Assembly: GCF_013415905.1 (NCBI RefSeq)
Contig: NZ_CP058909.1
Span: forward strand, 620,001 to 684,000
Direction of reading: 5' to 3'
Length of the DNA: 64,000 bases
From: Halosimplex pelagicum
GTDB taxonomy: Archaea > Halobacteriota > Halobacteria > Halobacteriales > Haloarculaceae
The position numbers and the translations under genes were made by a program. The number at the start of each line of letters is the position of its first letter. Position 1 is the stretch's first letter. Positions 33,409-41,964 of the stretch are shown here, one piece after another. The notes below the pieces were generated by a model that was not told the DNA's origin, did not search any database, and worked only from the letters and a program-made list of their open reading frames with translations.

Positions 33409-34965
33409 CTACAGTCCGGTTGTCCAGTCGGCGAGGTCGGTCACGAGGTCACGGGCGACGCTGTCGGCGAAGCGGTACTCGAGCTGCAGCGACGGCTCCG
33501 CCCCGGGCTGGAAGATGTGCGACAGGTCGGGATACCGCTCGAAGCGGGCCGCGCCGGGGTCGTCCAGTCCCTCGCGCCAGCCCGTCATCGCCGGATCGAT
33601 CGGGACCTGGAAGTCCCGCCCGCCGTGGGCGAACAGGAGGTCGGCGTCGATCCGATCGGCGGTCGCGACCTGGTCGTACTCGTAGAACGTCTTCCACCAG
33701 ATCCCCGGCAGCGGTCCGACGGGGCGACCGTCGGCGACCGAGCCGTTCTCGACGGCGGTCATCAGCCGTTTCACCGCCGCGAGCTGCTGTTCCTCCCGCG
33801 CCGAGAGCCCGCCCTGCACCTCGAAGATGTGTCGCACCTGCGGGGGGTAGACCTCGGTGAACAGGCGGGCGTTCCCGGCGAGGACGGCCGCGCCGGCGAC
33901 CCGCCCGTCGCGCTCGGCGATCCGCGGGGCGCAGGCCGCGCCGACGCTGTGGCCCGCGACGGCCGTCCGCTCGGGGTCGACCTCGGGCTGGTCGCGGAGG
34001 ACGCCCAGCGCGTGGACGGCGTCGTCGACGACGATGTCGTCGATGGCCCACTCGGCGCGGGGCACGTCGCAGGCGTAGGTCCGCTTGGCGTAGCGCAACA
34101 CCGCGACGCCGCGGGTGGCGAGCCCCTGTGCGATGTCGCGGAAGGGTTTGTTCGGGCCGATCGTCTCGTCGCGGTCGTGCGGGCCGCTGCCGTGGACGAG
34201 CACGACGCCCGGGACGTCGCCGGCGTCGGTTGCGGTGGCGGTCGCCGCCCCGCTATCGGTCGCGGTCGCCGCGCCCGACCCACCGCCCGCTCCGGCGGGG
34301 ACGGCCAGCGTCGCGGGGAGCGAACAGCCCCCGGGTTCGAGGGTCAGCGTCCGCTCGGTGAACGCCGCGTCGTCGACGTAGTCGGGCGAGCGGTACTCGG
34401 CGGGGAACCACAGGCCGCCGACGCGGCTGCCACCGGCCGCGGCGACTTCGACCCGTGCCGACCCCTCGGCGCAGTCGACGGGGACGACGAACGTCGTCGA
34501 GCCGTCCCGGGTCGTCGTCTCGACGGAGCCCGTGGACTCGACGGCACCGTGCTGGGCCAGCAGACCGAGCCAGAGCCGTTCGAGGGTCGACCGCGGGAGG
34601 TTCGACGCGAGTTCGTCGGTGCTCATGGCGTGAGCGGCGTCGAACTCGCCGGCCCGCAGGTGGGCGACGAACTCGCGGGCGACCGCGGGCCCGGCCGGCG
34701 TCGACGTGGCCGTCGGCGACGCCGTGGCGGTCGGGGTCGCCGTGGGCGTCGCCGTCGACAGGTCGGTCGGCGGCGCGGTCGTCGCCGCAGGGGTCGGTGA
34801 CGGGGTCGAATCCGGAGAAGCAGTGGGGCTCTCACCCGGTGCGGGCGAGCCGTCGGTGCCGTCGCCGCTGCAGCCGGCGAGCCCGCCGGCGAGTGACAGC
34901 CCGGCGACCGCGCGGAGGAGTCGTCTGCGCGAAGCGTCGGGGAAGGTATCAGGGTCGGACTGCAT
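33409..34965 (-). CDS. lipoprotein alpha/beta hydrolase with DUF3887-like N-terminal domain
   Basis: 518 residues from MQSDPDTF. A twin-arginine lipoprotein signal (ASRRRLLRAVAGLSLAGGLAGC) gives a lipidated Cys near residue 33, then a Thr/Pro/Ser linker. Next comes a small domain (REFVAHLRAGEFDAAHAMSTDELA...LERLWLGLLAQHG) like DUF3887. The hydrolase part has VVLVHGSGPHDRDETIGPNKPF (oxyanion region), the nucleophile in VAGHSVGAAC and a terminal His in DLSHIFQPG. It is probably an extracellular esterase or peptidase of the dienelactone-hydrolase-like group, anchored to the membrane. A GTG two codons upstream is an alternative start. Confidence 0.88.
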   Translation of the reverse strand: MQSDPDTFPDASRRRLLRAVAGLSLAGGLAGCSGDGTDGSPAPGESPTASPDSTPSPTPAATTAPPTDLSTATPTATPTATASPTATSTPAGPAVAREFVAHLRAGEFDAAHAMSTDELASNLPRSTLERLWLGLLAQHGAVESTGSVETTTRDGSTTFVVPVDCAEGSARVEVAAAGGSRVGGLWFPAEYRSPDYVDDAAFTERTLTLEPGGCSLPATLAVPAGAGGGSGAATATDSGAATATATDAGDVPGVVLVHGSGPHDRDETIGPNKPFRDIAQGLATRGVAVLRYAKRTYACDVPRAEWAIDDIVVDDAVHALGVLRDQPEVDPERTAVAGHSVGAACAPRIAERDGRVAGAAVLAGNARLFTEVYPPQVRHIFEVQGGLSAREEQQLAAVKRLMTAVENGSVADGRPVGPLPGIWWKTFYEYDQVATADRIDADLLFAHGGRDFQVPIDPAMTGWREGLDDPGAARFERYPDLSHIFQPGAEPSLQLEYRFADSVARDLVTDLADWTTGL

Positions 34966-35094
34966 CGTCACTCGACGCGTGTCCCGGCGGGGACTTCAGC
35001 CTGTGGCGAACGGGATTTCTGTTCGATATGCGAGAGGAGTACCGCGGTCGGCGACGACCGGTTGTCGGCCGTCACACCCGTGCGCTCTCGGTGG

Positions 35095-36102
35095 TCACGC
35101 CGCGTCGACGACGCAGCGAAAGCCGATGTTGCCGGTCGAGCCGTCGGGGTCGTTCTTCGACCGGGCGGCCAGGCGGTAGCGGTTGCACCACGACTCGTGA
35201 CAGAGGTGGGACCCGCCGCGCATCACCCGCTCGTCGCCCTCGGCGGGCCCGGTCGGGTTCTCGGGGTCGTAGGCCGCAGTCGTGTGATACTCGGCGTCGA
35301 ACCAGTCGCGACACCACTCCCAGACGTTGCCGCAGACGTTCCGGAGGCCGAAGCCGTTGGCGTCGAAGGCGTCGACCGGCGCGGTCGCCAGGTAGCCGTC
35401 GGCGCCCGTGTTGCGCTCGGGAAACTCGCCCTGCCAGACGTTACAGCGGTGCTCCCCGTCGGGTTCGAGCTCGTCGCCCCACGGGAAGCGGGTGCCCTCG
35501 CGGCCGCCGCGGGCGGCCCGCTCCCACTCGGCCTCGGTCGGCAGGCGCTTGCCCGCCCAGTCGGCGTAGGCCGCCGCGTCGCGGTGGGAGACGTGCGTGA
35601 CCGGGTGGTCGAGCAAGTCGTCGGCGACGACGCTCGAACTCGGTCCGGAGGGATGGAACCAGTCGGCGCCGGCGACGGCGACCCACCAGTCCGCGCCGGG
35701 GACGCGCTCGCGGACGTGCTCGCGGTCTGCCGCGGCGACGAACTCCTCGAAGACGAACGACCAGCCGAACCGCTCGGCGTCGGTGGTGTGGCCCGTTTCG
35801 CGGACGAACTCGAGGAACTCGGCGTTGGTGACGGCGTAGCGGTCGACGTAGTAGGCGTCGGTCGTCACCTCGCGGGCCGGCCCCTCGCCGTCCTCCGGGA
35901 ATCCCACGTCGGAGTCGGTACCCATCCGGAAGGAGCCGGCGTCGACGCGGACCGTCCGGTCGGTCCGCGGGTCGTCGTCCGTGGCGGGTTCGGTGCGCCA
36001 GTCGGCGTCCGACGAATCAGTGGTTGCGGACTCGGCGTCGGTCGCAGTCGGGTCGTCGGCCCCGCGTCCGGGGCTACAGCACGCGCGGTCCTCGTCGCTC
36101 AC
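35095..36102 (-). CDS. formylglycine-generating enzyme (SUMF1 family)
   Basis: 335 residues from GTG. FGE oxidises the Cys of CxPxR motifs in sulfatases to formylglycine using Cu(I) and O2. The catalytic pair is present: C301 and C306 in RGGSHLCHESWCNRYR, with the same spacing as human C336/C341. Other family landmarks are GSFRMGTDSDVGFPEDGE, VTNAEFLEFV, WAGKRLPTEAEWERAARGG, FPWGDE and GNVWEWCRDWF. Notably, residues 9-13 are C-S-P-G-R, itself a CxPxR target. No sulfatase gene is in the window, so its client is elsewhere or is the protein itself. Confidence 0.93.
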   Translation of the reverse strand: MSDEDRACCSPGRGADDPTATDAESATTDSSDADWRTEPATDDDPRTDRTVRVDAGSFRMGTDSDVGFPEDGEGPAREVTTDAYYVDRYAVTNAEFLEFVRETGHTTDAERFGWSFVFEEFVAAADREHVRERVPGADWWVAVAGADWFHPSGPSSSVVADDLLDHPVTHVSHRDAAAYADWAGKRLPTEAEWERAARGGREGTRFPWGDELEPDGEHRCNVWQGEFPERNTGADGYLATAPVDAFDANGFGLRNVCGNVWEWCRDWFDAEYHTTAAYDPENPTGPAEGDERVMRGGSHLCHESWCNRYRLAARSKNDPDGSTGNIGFRCVVDAA

Positions 36103-36342
36103 GCCTGCGCTTCGAGCGGCGCCGAGGAAACGGTTTGGGTGCGACCAGCGGGAGGCGATGGTCGAGACCGGGAGCGGCGACAGCGCGAGTCGAACGACGA
36201 CAGCGACGGCAACCGCACTGAAACGGCAACCGCGGTAGGAGTTCCAGAGATGGCGGAGGCCTTACTATGATATCCAGCACGACTACTGATCCCGGAGACA
36301 CCCAGGCGTGGATTTAATGGCGCAGGGGGCATGGTGGCGGAC

Positions 36343-36729
36343 ATGGACATCCGGGACGCAGTCGAGGCGGACGCGGAGCGGCTGGCGGAACTCACGGGGT
36401 CGCCCAAGGACGTGATGCGCAACCTCGTCCACGACCGGACCGTCCGCGTCGCGACCGACGAGGAGACCATCGAGGGGTTCGTCAGCTACGACGCGCGCGA
36501 GGAGACGGTCCACGTCACGCAGCTCGAAGGCACGGACGACGTGCGCGACCGCCTGCTCGGGGAGCCGATCCGCTTCGCCGATTCGGAGGGGATGGCCGTC
36601 GAGCTGCTCGTCCCGGAGGCCGAGAGCGCCACCCGAGACACCGCCGAGAACGCCGGCTTCGAGCGGACCGGGTCCGGGCCGACCTTCGAGGGCCAGCCCA
36701 CCGTCCGCTATCGGCTCGACCCGTCGTAG
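36343..36729 (+). CDS. GNAT-family N-acetyltransferase-like protein
   Basis: 128 residues from MDIRDAVEADAERLAEL. Secondary-structure order fits GNAT: an N-terminal beta-alpha pair with VEADAERLAELTGSPKDVMRNLVHDRTVRVATDEE, then IEGFVSYDAREETVHVTQLEG (strands 3-4), and AESATRDTAENAGFERTGSGPTFEGQPTVRYRL as the C-terminal helix-strand. The acetyl-CoA loop is poorly conserved, so activity is uncertain. An AT-rich GATTTAATGG lies about 27 bp upstream. The 240 bp before it, after the FGE start, shows no gene. Confidence 0.75.
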   Translation: MDIRDAVEADAERLAELTGSPKDVMRNLVHDRTVRVATDEETIEGFVSYDAREETVHVTQLEGTDDVRDRLLGEPIRFADSEGMAVELLVPEAESATRDTAENAGFERTGSGPTFEGQPTVRYRLDPS

Positions 36730-37296
36730 CTACGCGGCGTCGACGTCGCTGTCGCCCTCCTTCGTCCAGCGCTTCTCCACGTCGCGATTCGCGAGGACGA
36801 CCGTCTCTCCGTTGTCGAGTTCGAAGCGGCTCTTGCGCAGTTCGATGGCCCGCACCGTCCCGGTCATCGACTGGGTCGTCACGCGGTCGCCGGGGTTGAA
36901 GTCGGGGTCCCGGAGCAGGTAGACGCCGGCGACGGCGTCCTCGATCATGCTCGACAGGGCGTAGGAGACCCCCAGCGCGAGGAAGCCGGTCGCGGTGCCG
37001 AGACTCGCCGCGATGGCGCCCAGCCCGAGGATGTTCAGGAGGACGAGCGCGGCGCCGAACCAACAGAAGACGCCGACGATAGTGACCCACAGCTGGGCGA
37101 TCAGCTCCTGCTCGCCGGGGTAGATCCCGCGGAAGAACCGCCGGACGACCGAGAGGACGACCTTGATGGCGACGTACGCGAGCGAGACGAAGACGATAGC
37201 CATGGCGAGCCGCGGGACCGCTTCGGTGAGCGCGGCCCCGAGTTCGTTCACCGTCTCGCTCGCGAGATCGACGACGAACTCGACTGGCGTCTGCAT
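36730..37296 (-). CDS. small MscS-family mechanosensitive channel
   Basis: 188 residues from MQTPVEFVVDLASETVNEL. Three transmembrane segments are seen (about residues 28-50, 65-90 and 92-115). The last, LGTATGFLALGVSYALSSMIEDAVAG, is the pore-lining helix with the typical A/G packing, followed by the beta domain VYLLRDPDFNPGDRVTTQSMTGTVRAIELRKSRFEL and NGETVVLANRD. It lacks the large C-terminal domain of E. coli MscS. It would release solutes at hypo-osmotic shock, a real risk for a halophile. It ends one base after the GNAT gene, so the genes are convergent. Confidence 0.88.
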   Translation of the reverse strand: MQTPVEFVVDLASETVNELGAALTEAVPRLAMAIVFVSLAYVAIKVVLSVVRRFFRGIYPGEQELIAQLWVTIVGVFCWFGAALVLLNILGLGAIAASLGTATGFLALGVSYALSSMIEDAVAGVYLLRDPDFNPGDRVTTQSMTGTVRAIELRKSRFELDNGETVVLANRDVEKRWTKEGDSDVDAA

Positions 37297-37388
37297 AGCG
37301 CTCCCAATGGACCGGCGATCCAAGAGTTACGGGGGCGGTTCGACCGGAAACGGAGGGGTTGCGGTGGCGGAGCGGTGCGGTGGCGGGG

Positions 37389-37469
37389 CGGTAGCGGGGT
37401 GGTGCGGTGTCGGAACGGTAGCGGGGCGGTGCGGTGTCGGGACGGTAGCGGGGCGGTGCGGTGGTTGGG
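37389..37469 (+). repeat. three 27-bp tandem repeats
   Basis: Three units of CGGTAGCGGGG(T/C)GGTGCGGTG followed by 7 variable bases, preceded by about 30 bp of degenerate repeats. It is a microsatellite-like GCGGTG-rich tract in the gap upstream of the mscS gene, next to family 2 copy E4. No spacers, so not a CRISPR. Confidence 0.8.
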
Positions 37470-37481
37470 CGGTGGCGGTCG

Positions 37482-37624
37482 AACGTCCGGCGCGGAGCGC
37501 CGGTTCGCCGGACGCCAGCGAACGGAGTGAGCGAGTCGTCCGGTTTTTTCACCCATGTTTTTGCGTCGGGGGTACCCGCAAGGAGCGAAGCGACTGAGGA
37601 TACCCCCGGCGGAAAAAGATGGAA
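37482..37624 (-). repeat. family 2 structured intergenic element, copy E4
   Basis: Minus-strand order: TTTCCATCTTTTTCCGCC, hairpin 1 GGGGGTA / TACCCCC with a long loop, box GCAAAAACATGGGTGAAAAA, hairpin 2 CCGGACG (minus strand of 37537-37543) / CGTCCGG (minus strand of 37508-37514), linker GCGAA, hairpin 3 CCGGCGC-TCC-GCGCCGG (37487-37503), end GGACGTTC. It begins about 10 bp after the stop of the small SWIM gene, same strand. Confidence 0.8.
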
Positions 37625-37633
37625 ACTAGATGG

Positions 37634-37981
37634 TCACAGAAACTCCCGGACCTCGGAGTACCACATGTCGTGGTGGTCTTCGGCGTCGACGGCGCGGGCG
37701 ATGCGGACGGCGATGGCGTGCCAGCAGAGCTCTTCGGGGTCATCGTCGTCGAGGTTGTACTCGGCGTCCTTGCAGTCACAGGAGTCGTCCTCGACGACGT
37801 ACTCGTCGTCGAAGCCGACGACGACGGTGAAATCCCGGTACTCCTTGACGCGCCGCTCGGAGACCGCGTCGATGGCGCGGGCGCCGCGCTCGCCGTGGAG
37901 GTCGAGGATCCGGTCGACGGCCTCCGGGGTGAGTTCGCCCCGGTCGGCGAGCGCGGCCTCCCAGCGGTCGACCGCGTTCAC
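37634..37981 (-). CDS. small SWIM zinc finger protein
   Basis: 115 residues from a GTG (NAVDRWEAALADRGEL). An N-terminal helix pair (LTPEAVDRILDLHGERGARAIDAVSERRVKEYRDF) is followed by the SWIM motif CDC-x12-C-x-H in SCDCKDAEYN...ELCWHAIAV, about residues 75-92. The ORF is open 28 codons further upstream, but that extension lacks halophilic character. SWIM domains bind nucleic acid or protein. Followed at once by family 2 copy E4. Confidence 0.82.
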   Translation of the reverse strand: MNAVDRWEAALADRGELTPEAVDRILDLHGERGARAIDAVSERRVKEYRDFTVVVGFDDEYVVEDDSCDCKDAEYNLDDDDPEELCWHAIAVRIARAVDAEDHHDMWYSEVREFL

Positions 37982-38152
37982 GATACCGACGGTTGGAGAT
38001 ACCCGAACTAAACAGGTTCGGTGCGGTGAGGATACGGCGCTTTCGCGTCCGAACGCCGGCGTCACGCGCCCGTCTGCCCCGCGTCAGACGAGCGGCGGAC
38101 GCCGCCCGGACACCCGGACGCTTAAACCCGAAGCCGCGATAAGAAACGCTCG

Positions 38153-39580
38153 ATGAGTACGACCGGGCCGGTTCCCGACCTCGCGGGGCGCGCGACCGCC
38201 TGCGCCGACAGACTGCTGGACGCCGAGCGGGTGCTGCTGGCGTCGCACATCGACGCCGACGGACTGACGAGCGCGGCCGTGGCGTCGACGGCGCTGGAGC
38301 GGGCCGACCTGTCCTTCGAGACGGTGTTCAAGAAACAGCTCGACGAGACGGAGATCGCGACGATCGCCGCCCGGGAGTACGACACCGTGCTGTTCACCGA
38401 CTTCGGGAGCGGGCAGCTCGACGCCATCGCGGCCCACGAGCGGGCGGGCGACTTCGAACCGGTGATCGCCGACCACCACCAGCCCGCCGACGCCGAGACG
38501 GAGTACCATCTCAATCCGCTGCTGGAGGGGATTGACGGGGCTTCGGAACTCTCCGGGGCCGGTGCGGCGTACGTCCTCGCGCGGGCGCTCGAAGCCCGGG
38601 GTGACCAGTCGGCGGACAACCGCGACCTGGCGGGGCTGGCGGTCGTCGGCGCCGTCGGCGACATGCAGGCGGTGGGCGGCGAACTCGTCGGCGCCAACCG
38701 GGGGATCGTCGAGGAGGGCGTCGAGGCGGGGGTCCTCGCGGAGGGGACGGACCTGTCGCTGTACGGCAAGCAGACCCGGCCGCTGCCGAAACTGTTCGAG
38801 TACGCGACGGAGGTGCAGATCCCGGGGGTCTCCGGCGACGAGGCCGGATCGGTCCGCTTCCTGGAGGGGCTGGACGTGGACCTCAAGGAGGCGGGCGAGT
38901 GGCGGACGTGGGTGGACCTGACCGACGACGAGCGCCAGACGGTCGCGAGCGCGCTGGTGAAACACGCCGTCCAGCGCGGGGTCCCCGCGAAGAAGATCAA
39001 CACGCTCGTCGGGACGACCTACGAACTGGTCGACGAGCCGCGGGGGACCGAACTGCGCGACGCCAGCGAGTTCTCGACGCTGCTGAACGCGACCGCCCGC
39101 TACGAGCGCGCGGACGTGGGCCTCGGCGTGTGTCTGGGCAACCGCGACGGAGCGCTCGACCGCGCGCAGACGCTCCTCTCGAATCACCGCCGCAATCTCT
39201 CGGAGGGGCTGGAGTACGTCCGCCGGGAGGGTGTCATCCACGAGGACCACCTCCAGTGGTTCGACGCGGGCGAGGCGATCCGCGAGACGATCGTCGGGAT
39301 CGTCGCCGGGATGGCGCTGGGGACCGACGGCGTCTCGGCGAGCAAGCCCATCGTCGCGCTCGCCCGAAAGAACGAGGAGGAGACGAAAGTGTCCTCGCGG
39401 GGCACGGGGAGTCTCGTCCGCGAGGGGCTGGACCTCTCGGTCGTGATGGGCGAGGCCGCCCGGTCGGTCGGCGGCGACGGCGGCGGTCACGACATCGCGG
39501 CGGGCGCGACGATCCCCGCCGGGAAAGAGCGAGCGTTCGTCGACGCCGCCGACGACATCGTCGCCGACCAGACCGGCTGA
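38153..39580 (+). CDS. recJ: DHH-family single-strand exonuclease, archaeal RecJ/GAN type
   Basis: 475 residues. Metal-binding motifs are LLASHIDADGLTSAAV (motif I, residues about 28-43), VLFTDFGSGQLDAI (motif II, near 80), VIADHHQPAD (DHH, near 103) and GAVGDMQAVGG (motif IV, near 165). The C-terminal DHHA1 domain has the G-rich RGTGSLVREGLDLS and GGDGGGHDIAAGATIP. It degrades single-stranded DNA or RNA; in archaea such proteins join the GINS-MCM replication complex. Haloarchaea carry several paralogues, so the exact role is open. Confidence 0.92.
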   Translation: MSTTGPVPDLAGRATACADRLLDAERVLLASHIDADGLTSAAVASTALERADLSFETVFKKQLDETEIATIAAREYDTVLFTDFGSGQLDAIAAHERAGDFEPVIADHHQPADAETEYHLNPLLEGIDGASELSGAGAAYVLARALEARGDQSADNRDLAGLAVVGAVGDMQAVGGELVGANRGIVEEGVEAGVLAEGTDLSLYGKQTRPLPKLFEYATEVQIPGVSGDEAGSVRFLEGLDVDLKEAGEWRTWVDLTDDERQTVASALVKHAVQRGVPAKKINTLVGTTYELVDEPRGTELRDASEFSTLLNATARYERADVGLGVCLGNRDGALDRAQTLLSNHRRNLSEGLEYVRREGVIHEDHLQWFDAGEAIRETIVGIVAGMALGTDGVSASKPIVALARKNEEETKVSSRGTGSLVREGLDLSVVMGEAARSVGGDGGGHDIAAGATIPAGKERAFVDAADDIVADQTG

Positions 39581-39754
39581 CGGGGAGTCCGTTTTCGCCG
39601 CAGATCCGACCGTGCCGGAGCGACCGGTTCGGCACCGGCGCGCCGATTATGTATAGCGGTGTAGAGTTTATCGCAGCGGATCGGTCGACGGTCGGCGAGC
39701 GCGAAAAGACGGGCGTGGAGCGACGAACGGGCGGAATATCGGCGCCGACGGCGC

Positions 39755-40615
39755 TCAGCCGTCGACCGGCGTCGCGGTGTCGAGCGAGCCGGCGGTCGGG
39801 CCGGCCGGGGAGAGGCGGATGCGCCAGCCGTCGTCGACGGGCGTCGCGGTCGTGGCGACGCGGGGGCGGCCGGCGGTGCGTCGGACCGTCTCGGCCGAGA
39901 GCGGGAGCGTCGGGAGGCGCTCCTCCCGGGATCGGAGTTCGTAGCCGCGGACGGTCACCGCGCGCGGGCGGTCCCAGTGGCCGTCGGCGAGGGTGAAGCC
40001 GTCGATCAGTCCGACCGATCGGAGGTGCGCGAGCGCCGCGCGGACGGGCCGGGCGCTCCCCTCGACGGCGGGGAGGTGCGCGCTGGCGCGCTGGAGGGCG
40101 TCCGCTCGGGCCGGCTCGGGGAGCCGCGACTGCAGCTCCGTCGCCATCGTCGCGAGCAACTGGAGACAGAGCCGGTCGCGGTCGGGAGTCCGTTCGGCGG
40201 CCGCGAGGTACTCGTCCATCACCGCGCGCTCGACGCCGCCGTGGTCGCTGGTCGACAGCGCTTCGAACACCGCGCCGGCCAGGTCGTGACAGTACGCCAC
40301 CAGCGCGCGCTGGGACGGGGACTCGCTCGCCGCGGTCGGCGGGAACCCCCACGTCCGATCGCCCCCCGGGCTCGCGTCCGCCTCACAGACCACGAAGTCG
40401 TACCACGGCGCGCGCGGGTCGTACCGCCGGAGCGTCGCCCGATAGGCGTGCGCCACCCGCACCGCCTGAACCGCCGTCTCGCGGTCCGGAAACCGCCGAC
40501 CGTCGACGGGGACCGGTCGCTCGCCCGTCCGCCCGCACTGTACGTAGTACTCCCCCGAGGGCTCGGCGAGCCCCTCCAGCTCCGCCCTGATGTCCGTGAG
40601 CGTTCGTCCGATCAT
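39755..40615 (-). CDS. haloarchaeal two-domain protein (DUF7551/DUF7552-like), predicted iron-regulated
   Basis: 286 residues. The N-terminal 90 residues form one domain (MIGRTLTDIRAELEGLAEPSGEYYVQCGRTGERPVPVDGRRFPD, then VQAVRVAHAYRATLRRYDPRAPWYDFVVCE) and the rest a helical domain with SQRALVAYCHDLAGAVFEALSTSDHGGVERAVMDEYLAAAERTPDRDRLCLQLLATMATELQSRL. I recall these as DUF7551 and DUF7552. The function is unknown. The start codon overlaps an inverted repeat (40615-40632) resembling DtxR/IdeR iron boxes, with a TATA box at 40640-40648. A link to iron or siderophore metabolism is therefore inferred. Confidence 0.85.
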   Translation of the reverse strand: MIGRTLTDIRAELEGLAEPSGEYYVQCGRTGERPVPVDGRRFPDRETAVQAVRVAHAYRATLRRYDPRAPWYDFVVCEADASPGGDRTWGFPPTAASESPSQRALVAYCHDLAGAVFEALSTSDHGGVERAVMDEYLAAAERTPDRDRLCLQLLATMATELQSRLPEPARADALQRASAHLPAVEGSARPVRAALAHLRSVGLIDGFTLADGHWDRPRAVTVRGYELRSREERLPTLPLSAETVRRTAGRPRVATTATPVDDGWRIRLSPAGPTAGSLDTATPVDG

Positions 40616-40632
40616 TTTAGGTGTGCCTAAAA
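40615..40632. promoter_or_regulatory. DtxR/IdeR-like iron-repressor operator
   Basis: TTTTAGGTGTGCCTAAAA: two perfect 7-bp arms around a 4-bp centre. The half site TTAGG matches the DtxR/IdeR family consensus. It lies exactly over the predicted transcription start (about 25 bp from the TATA box), where a bound repressor would block initiation. Confidence 0.7.
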
Positions 40633-40639
40633 CACAATA

Positions 40640-40648
40640 GTATATAAC
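40640..40648 (-). promoter_or_regulatory. TATA box of the iron-box gene
   Basis: GTTATATAC on the minus strand, about 28 bp from the ATG at 40615, so the transcript is probably leaderless. Confidence 0.65.
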
Positions 40649-40752
40649 AGCGGGTGGTTTCCGGTGGCACGGACGGGGTCGAGAGCGGTGCGTGGACGGA
40701 CGGGGCCGCCGGGCCGTGAGGTCTATGAGGGCGGGCGTCGAGCGTTCAGGCG

Positions 40753-40974
40753 ATGACGGTCGCGGAGCGCGACGCCTTCGACCTGGCGCTCGTCGTCGTA
40801 GCCCTGGCGCTCGTCTTCGGATCGTCGGTCACCGCCTCGAACCCGGTCGCGGTCGCCGGTCGAGCGGTGAGCGCGGTCGCGTCCGTCGGGCCGATCGCCT
40901 ACCTGGTCGTCCTCGGTGTCGGCGGCATCCTGTTCATGGCCTACGCCGTGCTGTACCTGCCGACCACGCAGTGA
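40753..40974 (+). CDS. small two-helix membrane protein, 73 aa
   Basis: MTVAERDAFDLALVVVALALVFGSS forms the first helix (about residues 9-27). A polar loop follows and a second helix IAYLVVLGVGGILFMAYAVLYL (about 48-69). No recognisable motif. It is divergent from the iron-box gene and could share its promoter region (137 bp between starts). Confidence 0.65.
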   Translation: MTVAERDAFDLALVVVALALVFGSSVTASNPVAVAGRAVSAVASVGPIAYLVVLGVGGILFMAYAVLYLPTTQ

Positions 40975-41177
40975 CGACCGCGGCCGCGTTCGATTTCGGC
41001 AACGAGAGCGCCGCTCTCTCTCGGACACTGTCGAGCGACGGCGGGGCGCTGGCTCGTCGATAAACTACATTTCGATATATCGAATGTCGACTTCCGCGGA
41101 CGACGGCTATCGCGAGGCCGACGACGGCCGCGACGGGTGGCGAATATTTATGCGAGGAGCGCCATCGTGGGACACGC

Positions 41178-41459
41178 ATGGCTACGAAACCGGCCGAACC
41201 ACTGACCGACGACGGGAAGTTGCTGTTCGGGGCGGGGTTCGTCTTCGGGGTGATGGTGACGCTGGTGTTGCTGGGCGTCGTGGTAGCGGTCGCAGCGGCG
41301 AACGGCGGTCCGCTCCCGACGACGGTCGTCGCGACGGTCGCCGGCGGGATCGTCTTCGCGGCTATCGTCGGGAGCGGCCTGTTCCTGCTCGCGTTCCCGG
41401 AGAACCGCACGCGGATTCCGGTCGAGGACGGCGACTTCGGGATCGGCGACGAGGAGTGA
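41178..41459 (+). CDS. small two-helix membrane protein, 93 aa
   Basis: Helix 1 LLFGAGFVFGVMVTLVLLGVVVAVAAANG (residues about 15-42), helix 2 TVVATVAGGIVFAAIVGSGLFLLAF (about 49-73), then an acidic cytosolic tail ENRTRIPVEDGDFGIGDEE. Its own TATA-like GAATATTTAT (41141-41150) lies about 33 bp upstream. No named family. Confidence 0.72.
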   Translation: MATKPAEPLTDDGKLLFGAGFVFGVMVTLVLLGVVVAVAAANGGPLPTTVVATVAGGIVFAAIVGSGLFLLAFPENRTRIPVEDGDFGIGDEE

Positions 41460-41544
41460 CCGACGGCCGGGCGGTGACCCCGGCCGGCCCGCGGGGACAG
41501 CCGAGGCGGACGACTTTTGTCGGCGGTGGCCCTGTCTTCGGCCA

Positions 41545-41871
41545 ATGGCCGAGTTCGACCCCGAGCGGTTCGAAGACAAGTACGCCAACTACTTCACCGA
41601 ACTCCAGCGCGCGTACAAGAGCGCCTTCGAGACGATGAACGACCGCTACGACTCGGAGCTGATCCACGCCATCGACCAGCGGATCCTCGCCGAGAGCGAG
41701 CCGTTCTACGAGGGCGACGGCGAGTTCCGAATCGAACTCCCGGACGACCCCACCGACCGGCTGTCCGGCGTCGTCGTCGCCGACGACGAGAAGGTCGAGA
41801 CGATCCTCGACCGGTACGTCGAGGAGATCGAGGCCGAGATCCGGTCGGTGTTCGGCCTCGACGGGGAGTAA
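41545..41871 (+). CDS. DUF5783-family protein
   Basis: 108 residues: MAEFDPERFEDKYANYFTELQRAYKSAFETMNDRYDSELIHAIDQRILAESEPFYEGDGEFRIELPDDP, then VEEIEAEIRSVFGLDGE. Very acidic and mostly helical, with a conserved Tyr/Phe-rich first third. It matches the haloarchaeal family I know as DUF5783, of unknown function. The first ATG is used, and the upstream region is short. Confidence 0.85.
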   Translation: MAEFDPERFEDKYANYFTELQRAYKSAFETMNDRYDSELIHAIDQRILAESEPFYEGDGEFRIELPDDPTDRLSGVVVADDEKVETILDRYVEEIEAEIRSVFGLDGE

Positions 41872-41964
41872 TCGCGCGCTCGACGGACAACGCCGTGGTT
41901 CTCGACGGAGTGTGCTATCGGTTCCCGCGAGACACTTATCTCTCCGCGCGGCGAAGCGAGCGTG

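Noticed and set aside
35095..36102. Ergothioneine-type (EgtB) or PvdO-like enzyme
   Set aside because: The CHESWC cysteine pair and the overall pattern match copper-dependent formylglycine-generating enzymes and not the histidine-ligated iron enzymes.
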